Of a DNA stretch of 64,000 nucleotides, positions 24,659 through 33,307 are shown in pieces. This DNA comes from a bacterium. GTDB taxonomy: Bacteria; Planctomycetota; Planctomycetia; Kolteriales; Kolteriaceae. The stretch lies in assembly GCA_019748235.1 (NCBI GenBank), contig JAIEPU010000110.1:1-64000 (forward strand), given 5' to 3'. The position numbers and the translations under genes are program-made. A model generated the notes under the pieces. It was not told the DNA's origin. It ran no database searches and saw only the letters and a list, made by a program, of their open reading frames with translations. Position 1 is the first letter of the stretch. Every line of letters starts with the position of its first letter.

Positions 24659-27251
24659 GCGATGGTTTCCTTTCGTTGTTGCGATCCGCAGTCATTTGCC
24701 GGTGCGGAACGCTGTTGACAAGTTCGGTGGCGGTTAGTCGTTCGTCAGATTTCGAGACAGCCTCCAAGAGATCGGCTTTCTCTGATGTGTAGACGGTCAC
24801 GCGTTCTCTTGCACGGGAACAAGTGACATAGAACTGCTCGACCGATGATGCGGGAAAGGACTCATGCGACTGGGCGACCAGCGCCACATCGACGGATTTA
24901 CCCTGGCTGTTGATCGACGTCACCGCATAGCCGTGCGTGAAGAAGCCCCAATCCTTGTCAATCACCCAGCCATTACCAAGGACGATGTTCCCCTCTCGAT
25001 CGAACTCTTTGACCTGATAGAGCAAGCCGTTGTAGATGCGGTGCCCGTCAGCAGTTTCGCCATTCTTCGTGACCCGAATCATGTCTCCGGCCGACAGACT
25101 GATTCTTCCCGAGTGATAGACCTGGAAGCGATCCGCATGATCAAACGGAATGACCTCCGTGTCGCCCACGGCAAGCCGGGCTCCCCTAACATAGCCTTTG
25201 ACGTTCTGGTGAAAGACGATCTCGTCGCCGGGCGAATAACAAACCTGATCGCGTCGCTCCGCTTCCGTCAGGTTCGCATTTTCCAAGATGTTAAAGACTC
25301 GTTCCTCGTCAGAGAGTTCCCCTCGTTGGCGAAGGCGATCCCTCACCTCGTGCGTGATCTTTTTCCCCTCAGAATGCGTGGGTGCGATAATCAGTGTCGA
25401 ACGGCCTTCGCTTTGAGCGTGAACATAGTCATTGGCAAGTTCTGCATACCGCTCATCACTCGGAAACTCTCGAATCCACCCAAGATCATCGAGTCGCTTG
25501 AAGCCCTCGGCAACACGTCCTTCGCTCAAGGCTTTGACAGCGGACTTGTAACGGTCCTTCTGCCGCTGGATTTCCCTAACCTCGGCGGGCTTGATGCCCG
25601 CTTCCGTTTCAAGGAGCCGAAGAGCGGAACCTCTCTCGACAGAACCGTGCTGAAAGCGATCCCCCACGAGCAATACGCGAGCATCAAGTTGTTCGGCAAG
25701 ATCAAAGACTTGAGCCATTGTCTTGCTGCCGACCAACCCGGCTTCGTCGATCATGATCATTTGATGGCGAAGCTTCTCCTGCAGCTTCTTGTCGACAAGG
25801 AGACGAGCCACCGTGTCGGCATCCTCAAAGCCTGCTTTGGCAAGTGTGTCGCGACTCGCACTGGCCGATGGGGCGAAGGCATGGATTCTTGATCCTTTGG
25901 ATTCGATCGCCTCCGCTGCCTCGCGGAGCAAGGTCGACTTCCCTGTGCCGGAAATTCCTCGAACGATCATGGTTCGGTCGCGGGATTCCAGAATGTATTT
26001 GACCGCCTTCTTCTGATCATCATTGAGCCAGTCTCGTTTGAACGTATCGTGATGGGACGCATAGGGACGGCAGGTTCCCCTCCCCTCTCGGGCAAAGTCG
26101 ATCATCCGGCGTTCTTCGGCCAACACCTCTCTTGTGGTTACTAGTCGCTGCCCGTTCCGATCCGCATAGATGAGATGGTGACGCTGAGCTTGATCAAGAA
26201 CTTGTTCGGCGGTTGCCTGACCGACCGATTGCTTCAGCGCCGTTGCCAGGAATCGTCGTTCGGGAACAACAGACTGCCTCTCGAAGGAATGACTGACGGC
26301 GTGTTCAATGGCGCGAGCGGAGGCGTTACTGTCCCTCGGTTCCGGATCTCCCCCAATCTTCTTCGCGAGGGCTGCAATTGCCTTCTTCTCTGCCGGAGTC
26401 ATTCGCTCCTGCCAAATCTCTTGCAGTTCCGAGAAGGTAAGATCCTTCTGCTTATGCTCTCTGGTCTTGGCCCCGAGTTCGTCTTTGGCCTTGTCACTCT
26501 CGATCCCCATCTCTCGCGCCTTCTCTTCGATCTGCTGGGTGCGGCGAGAGAATTTGTCCCGAAGTGGCTTCTCGATCCCTGCAAGTTCCCAACCCTGCTT
26601 GGTTCGTTCGATGGGAAGCCCAAGATCACTCAGCTTGTGCGCGAGTCGGGAATGAAACAGAGCTTCGTAGTAAGGAGCATCCCGTTTAAGACTTTGAAAC
26701 TGCCCTGCTTTCCATTTCTCTTCTTCGCGGTCAAAAGTCAGCGAGTGAACGACGCAATGGGCATGGAGGTGGGGATCAGGGACGGAATTGACGGGTCTGG
26801 AAGTCAGATGAACAAATTCCCCCCAGACCGTATTGCCGGTGACTCGGTTCTCATTTTTTCGATCGACCCGAACGCGGGCGGCCATGTCTTCTTCGACATC
26901 TTCCATCGTCGACCGGACCGATTCTCGAAATGCCTGCATCACCCGATCATCTCGCGTGGACGCATAGAGGAGCGACACACTCTTGGGGACATGGAAGTTG
27001 AAGTCGTATGCTATTGTTCGATTCAACCGCAGCCTCCCCGTCAGGCATTCACCCGTTTCAGGATGGCGGTTATCACAGAGGGCATCCCAGTCCGACTGCT
27101 TGATTTCTCCCTGAAGACCAAGATGGCGGGCTGCTTTGCCATGCCAAAGGCCTGCGAGTTCCTGCGATTCCTCACCAGCCATGTAATAGTCCGGCTGAGT
27201 GTAATAACTCTTCACATGGGCCGCGTGTTTACTCTGGATGACTCGCAACAT
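24609..27251 (-). CDS. MobF-family relaxase/helicase (TrwC/TraI-like)
   Basis: 880 residues, close to TrwC. The N-terminal relaxase domain has two tyrosine pairs, KSYYTQPDYY (Tyr16, 17, 22, 23), and the histidine cluster DPHLHAHCVVHS (161, 163, 165, 169) for the metal. NFHVPKSVSLLYA is a family motif. The helicase half has Walker A GISGTGKST (about 430), MIMIDEAGLVG (Walker B, motif II) and SQGKSVDVALVA near the end. The enzyme nicks oriT, stays bound to the 5' end and unwinds the strand for transfer. Together with the coupling ATPase at 5942-7441 it makes the element mobilizable. oriT is expected just upstream of this gene. Confidence 0.93.
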   Translation of the reverse strand: MLRVIQSKHAAHVKSYYTQPDYYMAGEESQELAGLWHGKAARHLGLQGEIKQSDWDALCDNRHPETGECLTGRLRLNRTIAYDFNFHVPKSVSLLYASTRDDRVMQAFRESVRSTMEDVEEDMAARVRVDRKNENRVTGNTVWGEFVHLTSRPVNSVPDPHLHAHCVVHSLTFDREEEKWKAGQFQSLKRDAPYYEALFHSRLAHKLSDLGLPIERTKQGWELAGIEKPLRDKFSRRTQQIEEKAREMGIESDKAKDELGAKTREHKQKDLTFSELQEIWQERMTPAEKKAIAALAKKIGGDPEPRDSNASARAIEHAVSHSFERQSVVPERRFLATALKQSVGQATAEQVLDQAQRHHLIYADRNGQRLVTTREVLAEERRMIDFAREGRGTCRPYASHHDTFKRDWLNDDQKKAVKYILESRDRTMIVRGISGTGKSTLLREAAEAIESKGSRIHAFAPSASASRDTLAKAGFEDADTVARLLVDKKLQEKLRHQMIMIDEAGLVGSKTMAQVFDLAEQLDARVLLVGDRFQHGSVERGSALRLLETEAGIKPAEVREIQRQKDRYKSAVKALSEGRVAEGFKRLDDLGWIREFPSDERYAELANDYVHAQSEGRSTLIIAPTHSEGKKITHEVRDRLRQRGELSDEERVFNILENANLTEAERRDQVCYSPGDEIVFHQNVKGYVRGARLAVGDTEVIPFDHADRFQVYHSGRISLSAGDMIRVTKNGETADGHRIYNGLLYQVKEFDREGNIVLGNGWVIDKDWGFFTHGYAVTSINSQGKSVDVALVAQSHESFPASSVEQFYVTCSRARERVTVYTSEKADLLEAVSKSDERLTATELVNSVPHRQMTADRNNERKPSRENLEERQREEFVLER

Positions 27252-27590
27252 GCCGATTTATACGCAGCAGAATTTTCTTCCTTCGTCAATGACGATCACT
27301 GTCTCTGACTGTCCCGCAATGACACCGTTTTCAAACCCTTCGGAATAGTTGGCAGTCAGGAAATCTAGCTGTCCATCGTTCTTCATTCAATCATGCCGCC
27401 CCCCACATCCTTATTAGTCACGTTAAAGCCGTCGCCGGTCCGTTCAAGCTGCCAAGACGGTTTCCGCTACGCGGACCCTCCGTCTTTCGCTTGATCGGTT
27501 CGCTTCGCCCCGGCTCATACGGCTTTTGATCACGTGCCATAAGGACGCGAGGGTCGCAGCCTTAAAAACAAAGAACGAAGGAGAACAGTT
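27252..27590. other. Candidate oriT region upstream of relaxase
   Basis: 339 bases without a supported gene, between the divergent relaxase and a small plus-strand gene. A nested hairpin is visible: AAGACGG (27454-27460) with CCGTCTT (27480-27486), and inside it TCCGC (27463-27467) with GCGGA (27471-27475). Relaxase genes of the MobF type usually lie beside oriT, and inverted repeats flank nic sites. I cannot point to the nic site. A terminator or regulatory hairpin is the alternative. Confidence 0.35.
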
Positions 27591-27806
27591 ATGTCTGACA
27601 ACCAAACCACCAACAGCAATGGTTCGAAGTCGCCGAGCCATATCGCCTACCAAGTCCGTGATCGAGGAGAAGGAAAGAAAGGATTCTGGACCCGCATAGG
27701 GTCGGCGTGGGTTCATCAAGATGGCAAAGGCTTCAATGTGCAACTGGAAGTTGTACCCCTCGACGGACGAATTACCCTCCGTGTTGCCAGCGAGAAGAAG
27801 GACTAA
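27591..27806 (+). CDS. Small hypothetical protein, 71 residues
   Basis: Starts after a strong ribosome site (AAGGAG). The core reads HIAYQVRDRG then FWTRIGSAWVHQDGKGFNVQ and ends in ITLRVASEKKD, which looks like a small beta-sheet domain. Similar short proteins are common next to mobilization genes, but the function is unknown. It leads a plus-strand run that goes on with a DNA methyltransferase and two small genes. Confidence 0.7.
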   Translation: MSDNQTTNSNGSKSPSHIAYQVRDRGEGKKGFWTRIGSAWVHQDGKGFNVQLEVVPLDGRITLRVASEKKD

Positions 27807-27813
27807 CTCACCC

Positions 27814-27840
27814 GGGCGGGTGCCTGGAAAGCATCCGCCC
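27814..27840 (+). terminator. GC-rich hairpin between small gene and methyltransferase
   Basis: GGGCGGGTGC (27814-27823) pairs with GCATCCGCCC (27831-27840), with one wobble, around a 7-base loop. No T-run follows, so it may be an attenuator or an RNA-stability hairpin rather than a full terminator. Confidence 0.4.
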
Positions 27841-27919
27841 CTTATCTCCCCAACACCCAAGGGAGCAGATCATAATGCTCTCGATACTTTCTCAACCTCA
27901 CCAGAAAAGGAAATCACTA

Positions 27920-28681
27920 ATGAACACGAACCCTTCGATCAATCCCTTCTTCGCAGCCCGCATAAAGCGGTTTGCGGCAACACCGATGAATACCAGCCCA
28001 AAGGCGGTTTATGCCAAACTCCCCCTAGCACCCGTTAATGCGAGCCCCGTCCCTCACCTCACCAGTCTCTACCACAACGCGAAAGCCGGTGAATATGGGA
28101 GCCGTGCCTATCCCGGCAATTGCGGAGGCAATCTCATCAAGGACTTGCTGCAATATTTCCGACCAAGCTTGGTGTGCGATCCAATGGCCGGAAGCGGCAC
28201 TTGCCGCGATGTCTGCGAGGAACTTCAGATCCCCTGCTTCTCATGGGACATACACGAAGGGTTCGATGCCTGCGACCCAAACGACTTCGACATGAAGGAG
28301 GCGTTTGAATTCATCTGGGCTCACCCCGCCTACTGGCGTCAGAAACTCTATGCCGATGATTCAAGAGACTTGTCACGTTCCCCGACACTGGAGGACTTCC
28401 TTCGCCGCTATGGCCGGTTCATTCGCAATGCTGCCAAGGCGTTGAAGGCCAATGGTAAACTCGCGATTTTGATGGGTGACTATTGCGACCGCGAGGAAGG
28501 GTTCGTCCCCCTCACCTATCACACCAAACGGCTGGCCTTCGAGTGTGGCTTACAGCAAGCCTGCACGGACATCATCCGCTTCAGTCATGGAGCATCAAGC
28601 AGCCGCAAGGTATACCGCTCTTCGTTCATTCCGGGCCTGCACGATACCTGCATGGTTTTCGAGAAACGGGCACGGGAGTAA
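27920..28681 (+). CDS. Orphan DNA methyltransferase (N6-adenine/N4-cytosine type)
   Basis: 253 residues from the ATG at 27920 (AAAAGGA upstream); an alternative ATG at 27875 with GGGAG upstream would add 15 residues. The SAM motif I is LVCDPMAGSGTCRDV (about 88-102). The catalytic motif IV position reads WAHPAYW, where D/N-P-P-Y or H-P-P-Y is usual; the Ala for the second Pro is odd. NGKLAILMGDY lies downstream. No restriction partner is adjacent, so it is probably a solitary plasmid methylase that protects the element or regulates it. Target sequence unknown. Confidence 0.78.
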   Translation: MNTNPSINPFFAARIKRFAATPMNTSPKAVYAKLPLAPVNASPVPHLTSLYHNAKAGEYGSRAYPGNCGGNLIKDLLQYFRPSLVCDPMAGSGTCRDVCEELQIPCFSWDIHEGFDACDPNDFDMKEAFEFIWAHPAYWRQKLYADDSRDLSRSPTLEDFLRRYGRFIRNAAKALKANGKLAILMGDYCDREEGFVPLTYHTKRLAFECGLQQACTDIIRFSHGASSSRKVYRSSFIPGLHDTCMVFEKRARE

Positions 28682-28686
28682 TCGCC

Positions 28687-29031
28687 ATGCAAATCAGTTA
28701 TCCGAACGAGTACGGTGCGATCACCGCAACTCAAGAAGAGGAGGTCGCCCGTCTCGGCCGCTCCTTCGCGGCCATCAACTTCGCGTTATGTGATGATGGA
28801 CTCATCCGCTACAGCCTCGATCTCATGTATAGCTACGGCGGATTCGCTAGCCCTGTATGGATCGATTCAGCGGGCTATGCAACAACGGGCGATGCCCGCG
28901 TTGCGGCCCTTGAGGACTTGCTCAGGCAATGGCCTAAGGCCTGGCCTTCGGAGCCGAGCAGCGTTTATGAGGAGCTTCGCCTCATGCGAGAACAGATCCA
29001 GTCGCACCTCTCCCAGCCCAGCCTATTTTGA
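28687..29031 (+). CDS. Hypothetical protein downstream of methyltransferase, 114 residues
   Basis: Starts MQISYPNEYGAITATQEEEV, five bases after the methyltransferase stop, so the two are one transcript. The middle has GLIRYSLDLMYSYGGFASPV and a helical C-terminus (VYEELRLMREQIQSHL). No signal or membrane segment. The family is not recognised. A longer frame opening exists upstream inside the methyltransferase but lacks a ribosome site. Confidence 0.6.
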   Translation: MQISYPNEYGAITATQEEEVARLGRSFAAINFALCDDGLIRYSLDLMYSYGGFASPVWIDSAGYATTGDARVAALEDLLRQWPKAWPSEPSSVYEELRLMREQIQSHLSQPSLF

Positions 29032-29102
29032 CGGCAGCTTGCTGATTGACAATCTAGCTTCGTCGCGCTACTCGTCCTTCAAACAGGAGACGGAGAAGCT
29101 TT

Positions 29103-29351
29103 GTGACGGACTGGCAATCAAAAACTCGCGCGATTCATGTCGGAGATACAGTCGCTTACAGCAAGACATTCCTCCAAAGTACCGGCCAGCATACCGGTGA
29201 TGTCCCATTCGCTCGCGGCAAGGTCACAGCTCTGATTCCGCTCGGTAGCGAGACCACGCTCGCGGAGATCGACTGGAACAACGAAGAGTTGCCTCCCCGC
29301 GTCAACGTCAGGAACCTCACCACGATTCGCGGCATCCAACTTGGCGAGTAA
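29103..29351 (+). CDS. Hypothetical small beta-rich protein, 82 residues
   Basis: GTG start at 29103 with GGAGA upstream. HVGDTVAYSKTFLQSTG and GKVTALIPLGSETTLAEIDW suggest a small SH3- or KOW-like barrel that could bind nucleic acid. It closes the run from 27591. The name and role are unknown to me. Confidence 0.6.
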   Translation: MTDWQSKTRAIHVGDTVAYSKTFLQSTGQHTGDVPFARGKVTALIPLGSETTLAEIDWNNEELPPRVNVRNLTTIRGIQLGE

Positions 29352-29760
29352 GCTCGCCTAATATTCATCTCCAAGCCTCATTCGACCAAGCGGCCACCCG
29401 GTCCCACCGTGCGTCCGCTGGCCTCGTCTCCATCCAATCACCGAGGCCCAAATCACCTGCCAGCAGAGTAAGTCAGTTAAGGGGCTGAAATTTCAAGCGA
29501 AGCAACAGACATCTTCCCTAGCAGAGCTAGGAGTTCGGTTTTCACCGTGAAAAATATTCCACGATAAATCGTAAACGCGACCCCACGATCCATCGCATCG
29601 TCGTATTGTCGCAAATACGACAACACGATCTTACGCTTAATAGCCCGATGCTATCTTTGCCGGAGGCCACTTGAGCGCAGATTCACAAAACGGTTGACTT
29701 GCCGGAAGCTTTCGTCGTAGTGATGAGGAACAATCGTAAAATCGCAAACACGACGGACAC
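29352..29760. repeat. parS/operator-like repeats upstream of parA
   Basis: This 409-base gene-free stretch holds a repeated 12-mer with consensus TCGYAAAYRCGA: 29569-29580 (TCGTAAACGCGA), 29609-29620 (TCGCAAATACGA) and 29742-29753 (TCGCAAACACGA). The second copy is the right part of an inverted repeat, GTCGTATT (29600-29607) and AATACGAC (29614-29621). The third ends seven bases before the parA start. More copies lie inside parA (30194-30205) and after the RHH gene (30685-30696). This is what a centromere and autoregulatory operator of a ParA-plus-RHH partition system looks like. Confidence 0.65.
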
Positions 29761-30396
29761 ATGCCCAAAGTCATCGCCATACTCAATCAAAAAGGGGGAG
29801 TCGGGAAGACGACCCTCGCAGTCCATATCGCCACTGCACTCGCTCGAAAGAATCGAAAAGTCCTACTCGTCGATGCAGATCCACAAGGGTCCGCCCTCGA
29901 TTGGGCGGCTGCTCGTCACGGGGAACCAACATTCCCGGTCGTGGGATTACCAAAGTCTTCCATCCATAAAGAGCTTCCCGCCTTGGCCAAGGATTATGAC
30001 ATCGTTCTGATCGATGGTCCGCCCCGCGTTTATGACGTAGCCCGATCGGCCATCATGGCTAGTGACCTGGTGCTCGTTCCTGTTCAACCTTCGCCTTATG
30101 ATGTCTGGGCCGCGAAGGAGATCATCGACCTCTTGAACGAAGCCACTGTCTACAAGCCGACACTTCAAAAGGCCTTCATCATCAATCGTAAAATCGTAAA
30201 TACGGCGATCGGCCGAGATGTGGCGGAGGCTTTGTCATCGTATCCCATCCCAGTGCTTCAGACGGCCATTTGTCAACGTGTGGCCTTTGCGGAAAGTGCG
30301 ACCAAGGGACTCACCGTCTACGAGATCGATCCAGACATGCTTGCTGCCCAAGAAATGAGCCAGCTCGCCGCCGAAGTGGAGGAGATGCTTCCATGA
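29761..30396 (+). CDS. parA: ParA-family partition ATPase
   Basis: 211 residues, the short (type Ib-like) form without an N-terminal DNA-binding domain. The deviant Walker A is LNQKGGVGKTT at about 8-18, then VLLVDADPQGSALDWA, and IVLIDGPPRVYDVAR as Walker B. It forms a dynamic pattern on the nucleoid that moves the plasmid. A repeat of the parS-like 12-mer sits at its ribosome site and one lies within the gene, so expression is probably repressed by its RHH partner. The stop overlaps the next start (ATGA). Confidence 0.93.
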   Translation: MPKVIAILNQKGGVGKTTLAVHIATALARKNRKVLLVDADPQGSALDWAAARHGEPTFPVVGLPKSSIHKELPALAKDYDIVLIDGPPRVYDVARSAIMASDLVLVPVQPSPYDVWAAKEIIDLLNEATVYKPTLQKAFIINRKIVNTAIGRDVAEALSSYPIPVLQTAICQRVAFAESATKGLTVYEIDPDMLAAQEMSQLAAEVEEMLP

Positions 30397-30674
30397 AGAA
30401 GATCAGCTTCAACACAAAGCCGACCAGCACTCGTCCCGCCAGCACGGTCGACGCGTGGGTCGAAAACCGCGAGATTGCCGAGCAGAAACCCCTGGAACCG
30501 ATGAAGCGACTTACCATCGATGTGCGGGTGAGCTTGCATAAGCGGATCAAAAGTCAGTGCGCGATGGCAGACCTTGTGATGGCCGACGAGATTCGAGACA
30601 TGCTCGAGAAGCGGTTTCCGCCTCTACCGGGGGACGAGACCTTCATCCCTAAATCAGATCAGTCACCATCGTGA
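30393..30674 (+). CDS. Ribbon-helix-helix partition partner (ParG-like)
   Basis: 93 residues. A disordered basic N-terminus (MKKISFNTKPTSTRPAS) is followed by KRLTIDVRVSLHKRIKSQCA and MADEIRDMLEKRF, the beta-alpha-alpha of an RHH domain. This is the arrangement of ParG-type centromere-binding proteins, whose mobile tail stimulates ParA. The start overlaps the parA stop by four bases. It should bind the TCGYAAAYRCGA repeats. A generic RHH antitoxin is the alternative, but no toxin is adjacent. Confidence 0.8.
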   Translation: MKKISFNTKPTSTRPASTVDAWVENREIAEQKPLEPMKRLTIDVRVSLHKRIKSQCAMADLVMADEIRDMLEKRFPPLPGDETFIPKSDQSPS

Positions 30675-30743
30675 TTACGATTCGTCGCAAATACGATTGC
30701 ACGGCAAATCGGGTTTACGGCTACACGATTTTGCGGGCCTGAT

Positions 30744-31688
30744 ATGGTCCGCCGTTTTCCACCAGCGATCGATCATCAGCCCGACCTTTTCGCCGCCAGC
30801 TTCGCTGATATTCCCATTCGTGATCAACGGGATGCGATGGAAAGACCGTTCTTCAGCCTCGCCAAAAGGCCTCGATTGGAGCCGATCAAATATCAGGTTG
30901 GCAACGTCTGGATCGAGGTGAGTGCCAATCCGCAATTCGGGATGGCGACCATTTGGGATGCCGACATTTTGATCTGGGCTTCGACGCAGATCACCGAGGC
31001 ACTCGATCGCAATCTCAAGCCCTCGCGAACCATTCATTTTCATCCATACAACTTGCTGCGATCCATCAGACGGACGACAGGAGGAGCAGACTATGTGCGA
31101 CTTCGCGCTGCACTTGAGCGGCTAACCCATACGGCAGTCCGTACCAACATCCGCGCCGAGGGACGAAAGAAGTTCGCGTCATTCCACTGGCTGGAAAGCT
31201 GGACGGAGACCATCGACGAAGCCTCGGGCGAACCGACCGGCATGACGATCACTTTGCCCGACTGGCTCTACAAGGGAGTCATTGAGCGGGGAGGGGTGCT
31301 GACCATCCACGAGGATTACTTCCTACTGACCGGAGGTATTGAACGATGGCTGTATCGAGTCGCTCGAAAGCACGCGGGAAGTCAGGAACACGGTTGGAGC
31401 TTTACGATGCGGCAACTCTATGAAAAGTCAGGCTCTTCTGCGCGAGTCTCGGACTTCGCTCTCGACATCCGGGGAGTCGTTCAAAGCAATCAACTTCCAG
31501 AGTACGAGTTGTCAGTAAATAGGAACGGGGAGGGAGATGAGATCGTGCATTTCGTTCACCGAAAGCATTTGGCCCTCGATCATCCCCATCGCGAATACTC
31601 GCGTTTTCCGGCAAGACGAAAATCCCAGGGCATCTTCTCACCCGCCTGGAAACTCAACACGTTCCTTGACGAAGACTCGGGCGATTAA
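30744..31688 (+). CDS. repA: Plasmid replication initiator, RPA family (PF10134-like)
   Basis: 314 residues. ERPFFSLAKRP, MATIWDADILIWASTQI, PSRTIHFHPYNLLRSIRRT and LRAALERLTHTAVRTNIRA match the order of motifs I know from 'replication initiator protein A' of proteobacterial plasmids, as do LPDWLYKGVIERGGVLTIHE and WLYRVARKHAG. It is a pair of winged-helix domains that bind iterons. The gene's stop codon lies within the first iteron downstream. A parS-like repeat lies between the RHH gene and this one, so replication and partition may be co-regulated. Confidence 0.88.
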   Translation: MVRRFPPAIDHQPDLFAASFADIPIRDQRDAMERPFFSLAKRPRLEPIKYQVGNVWIEVSANPQFGMATIWDADILIWASTQITEALDRNLKPSRTIHFHPYNLLRSIRRTTGGADYVRLRAALERLTHTAVRTNIRAEGRKKFASFHWLESWTETIDEASGEPTGMTITLPDWLYKGVIERGGVLTIHEDYFLLTGGIERWLYRVARKHAGSQEHGWSFTMRQLYEKSGSSARVSDFALDIRGVVQSNQLPEYELSVNRNGEGDEIVHFVHRKHLALDHPHREYSRFPARRKSQGIFSPAWKLNTFLDEDSGD

Positions 31689-31905
31689 GCGCAACCACCC
31701 ACGGCTGTGGATACCATCGGGCTATTAGGCGCACGCACTCGGGCAATTGGGCGCAATTGGGTTCGGGCGAATAGGCGCAAACTTTCGGGCGAACAGGCGC
31801 ACGCGTCGCCGAATTCGTGAAGCGAATCAATGGGATGTTGAGGGGCTAACTTCTTAACTTCAAGAGTATATTTAACTCTTACTTAACGGTGGGGCCTGTG
31901 GACAA
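31678..31905 (+). other. Iteron-type replication origin (oriV)
   Basis: Five 16-bp iterons with consensus CGGGCRAWTAGGCGCA lie at 31678, 31718, 31740, 31764 and 31786 (starts); the last four are 22-24 bp apart, about two helical turns. An AT-rich stretch follows (31850-31890, with TAACTTCTTAACTTC). Two DnaA-box-like sites are seen on the minus strand, at 31706-31714 (TGTGGATAC) and 31897-31905 (TGTGGACAA). The first iteron overlaps the end of repA. This set is the standard layout of an iteron plasmid origin. Confidence 0.85.
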
Positions 31906-32209
31906 CTCGCGAAAGATGGAGCGGGTGATCCGATTGGCCCGAACGAGGCGAGGGGCTGATAGTGGCATTCAGGAGTAAGCGTCTGCGACATTATGAAGCG
32001 GCGTTACTCGAAATACGATTCTAACGGGGCAAGGAAGCGGGAAGAGTCCGTTCTGCACCCCAACCCTACCAGATAGAGCCTTTCTCCGCTGGCAGACCCT
32101 CCAAATGCGATTTCCGATCGCATTGCACCTCCTATGTAACCCATGCCAACATTCAGAACCCCGGTTAGGACGCAACGGCTCTTTCGCCGCTATTACCCCA
32201 TATGGATCT
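31906..32209. other. Gene-free stretch after oriV
   Basis: About 300 bases between the origin and the lectin-gene end. I see no gene, tRNA-like structure or clear repeat. The boundary between plasmid backbone and the secreted-protein cargo must lie here. Confidence 0.4.
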
Positions 32210-33270
32210 TCAGTTCGCTTTTGTGACCGGCAGAGCACCAGGAGCGAGCACGAAGATAACGCGATCATTTTGGATTCCGACCAGTTGAACCGATTTCCAA
32301 AATGGTAACGATTCAAGAATGTTTTGCAGATGAGTATTGAATGAGGGGATTATCTTCTCATTGGCTTGTTTGTCGGCATTAAAGATTGCCTTGAGCAACT
32401 CTTGGAAAAGACCGTCAGCGCGGCTGGCATTGACTTCCACACGCATATGCGGCTCTCTTGTTGGCCAAGCATTAACGGTTGCCAAGAAGTCTACCCATCC
32501 CTCAAAAGGCTCACTGATACGAAGTCGGCATTTCAGTCCGCCTTCGTGCGGAGCAAACGGCTGCTCAATTTTGGGATTTTTTAACACGGCCGCGAACTTT
32601 GGAAATTCATTCTTGACGAGAAGATCGCATTTCGCCCTGAGGAAATCGATGGGAACGATAACGATCACGCGCCCGTCACAATCAGCGAACTCGAAATCAC
32701 AGGGGGCTTTTAGAAAGATGCTGATCGCCGTGCGAAAGAGTTCCGTCGACCTACTCGCATACTCGGGAGCACGGAAATCAGATGGTAGGAGCAACCATTC
32801 CCGGTTCGGTTGACCGCCATGCCCTGCCGTTTGAACTGTAGCCATCCATCGTTTTGCTTCGACCACGTCTAGACTAAGTCCTGAATGGCGAGCAGAAATC
32901 ACGTGAAATCCATCCGGGGTGCGAGCAAAGGAGAACTCACGGTTCTTCAACGTTCCGAATCCACCTGTCTGCAAGGTGGAAAGATTGCCCCCAGCGTCTC
33001 GTACATCTAAAAGCATCTTCGAGTGTTTCGCAGCGATCGTATAATATCCCTCGTCACTGGGGGTAATTATCCACTCCCTATTTGGCACTTCTCCAAAACC
33101 GGCAGTCTGAACGATTGCGAGAGCCCCTCCCGCGTTACGAACATCTAGCCCTTGTCCGCTATGGCGTGCGACGATGAGGTAAGACTTCGCAGGAAACTGG
33201 TTTCTGCCACCAGAACAGACCTGAATACAAGTAATGCGACGAAGGCAATGATCAATGATCGTCGATACAT
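32210..33270 (-). pseudogene. Secreted ricin-type lectin-like protein, frameshifted after the signal peptide
   Basis: The best start is ATG 33268-33270 after TAAGGAG. It gives MYRRSLIIAFVALLVFRSVL followed by VAETSF, a clear signal peptide, but this frame stops soon. The lectin part is in another frame, open on the minus strand from 33304 to 32210. It has three repeats of the type RHSGQGLDVRNAGG... PNREW (about 50-200 of that frame), a beta-trefoil pattern like ricin B, then an alpha/beta region. A one-base change near 33195-33235 would join them. It may be a true mutation, a programmed shift or a sequencing error. Last gene of a four-gene operon of secreted proteins. Confidence 0.65.
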
Positions 33271-33307
33271 ATAATGTCTCCTTAACTACTTTGGGGTCTG
33301 ACATGCA

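Noticed and set aside
24864-27308. Two long plus-strand frames (342 and 377 codons) opposite the relaxase gene
   Set aside because: They mirror the codon structure of the relaxase, lack ribosome sites and domain-like sequence, and the relaxase motifs on the other strand are unambiguous.
27444-27860. 138-codon minus-strand frame between relaxase and methyltransferase
   Set aside because: It overlaps the small plus-strand gene with a good ribosome site and shows no protein-like pattern.
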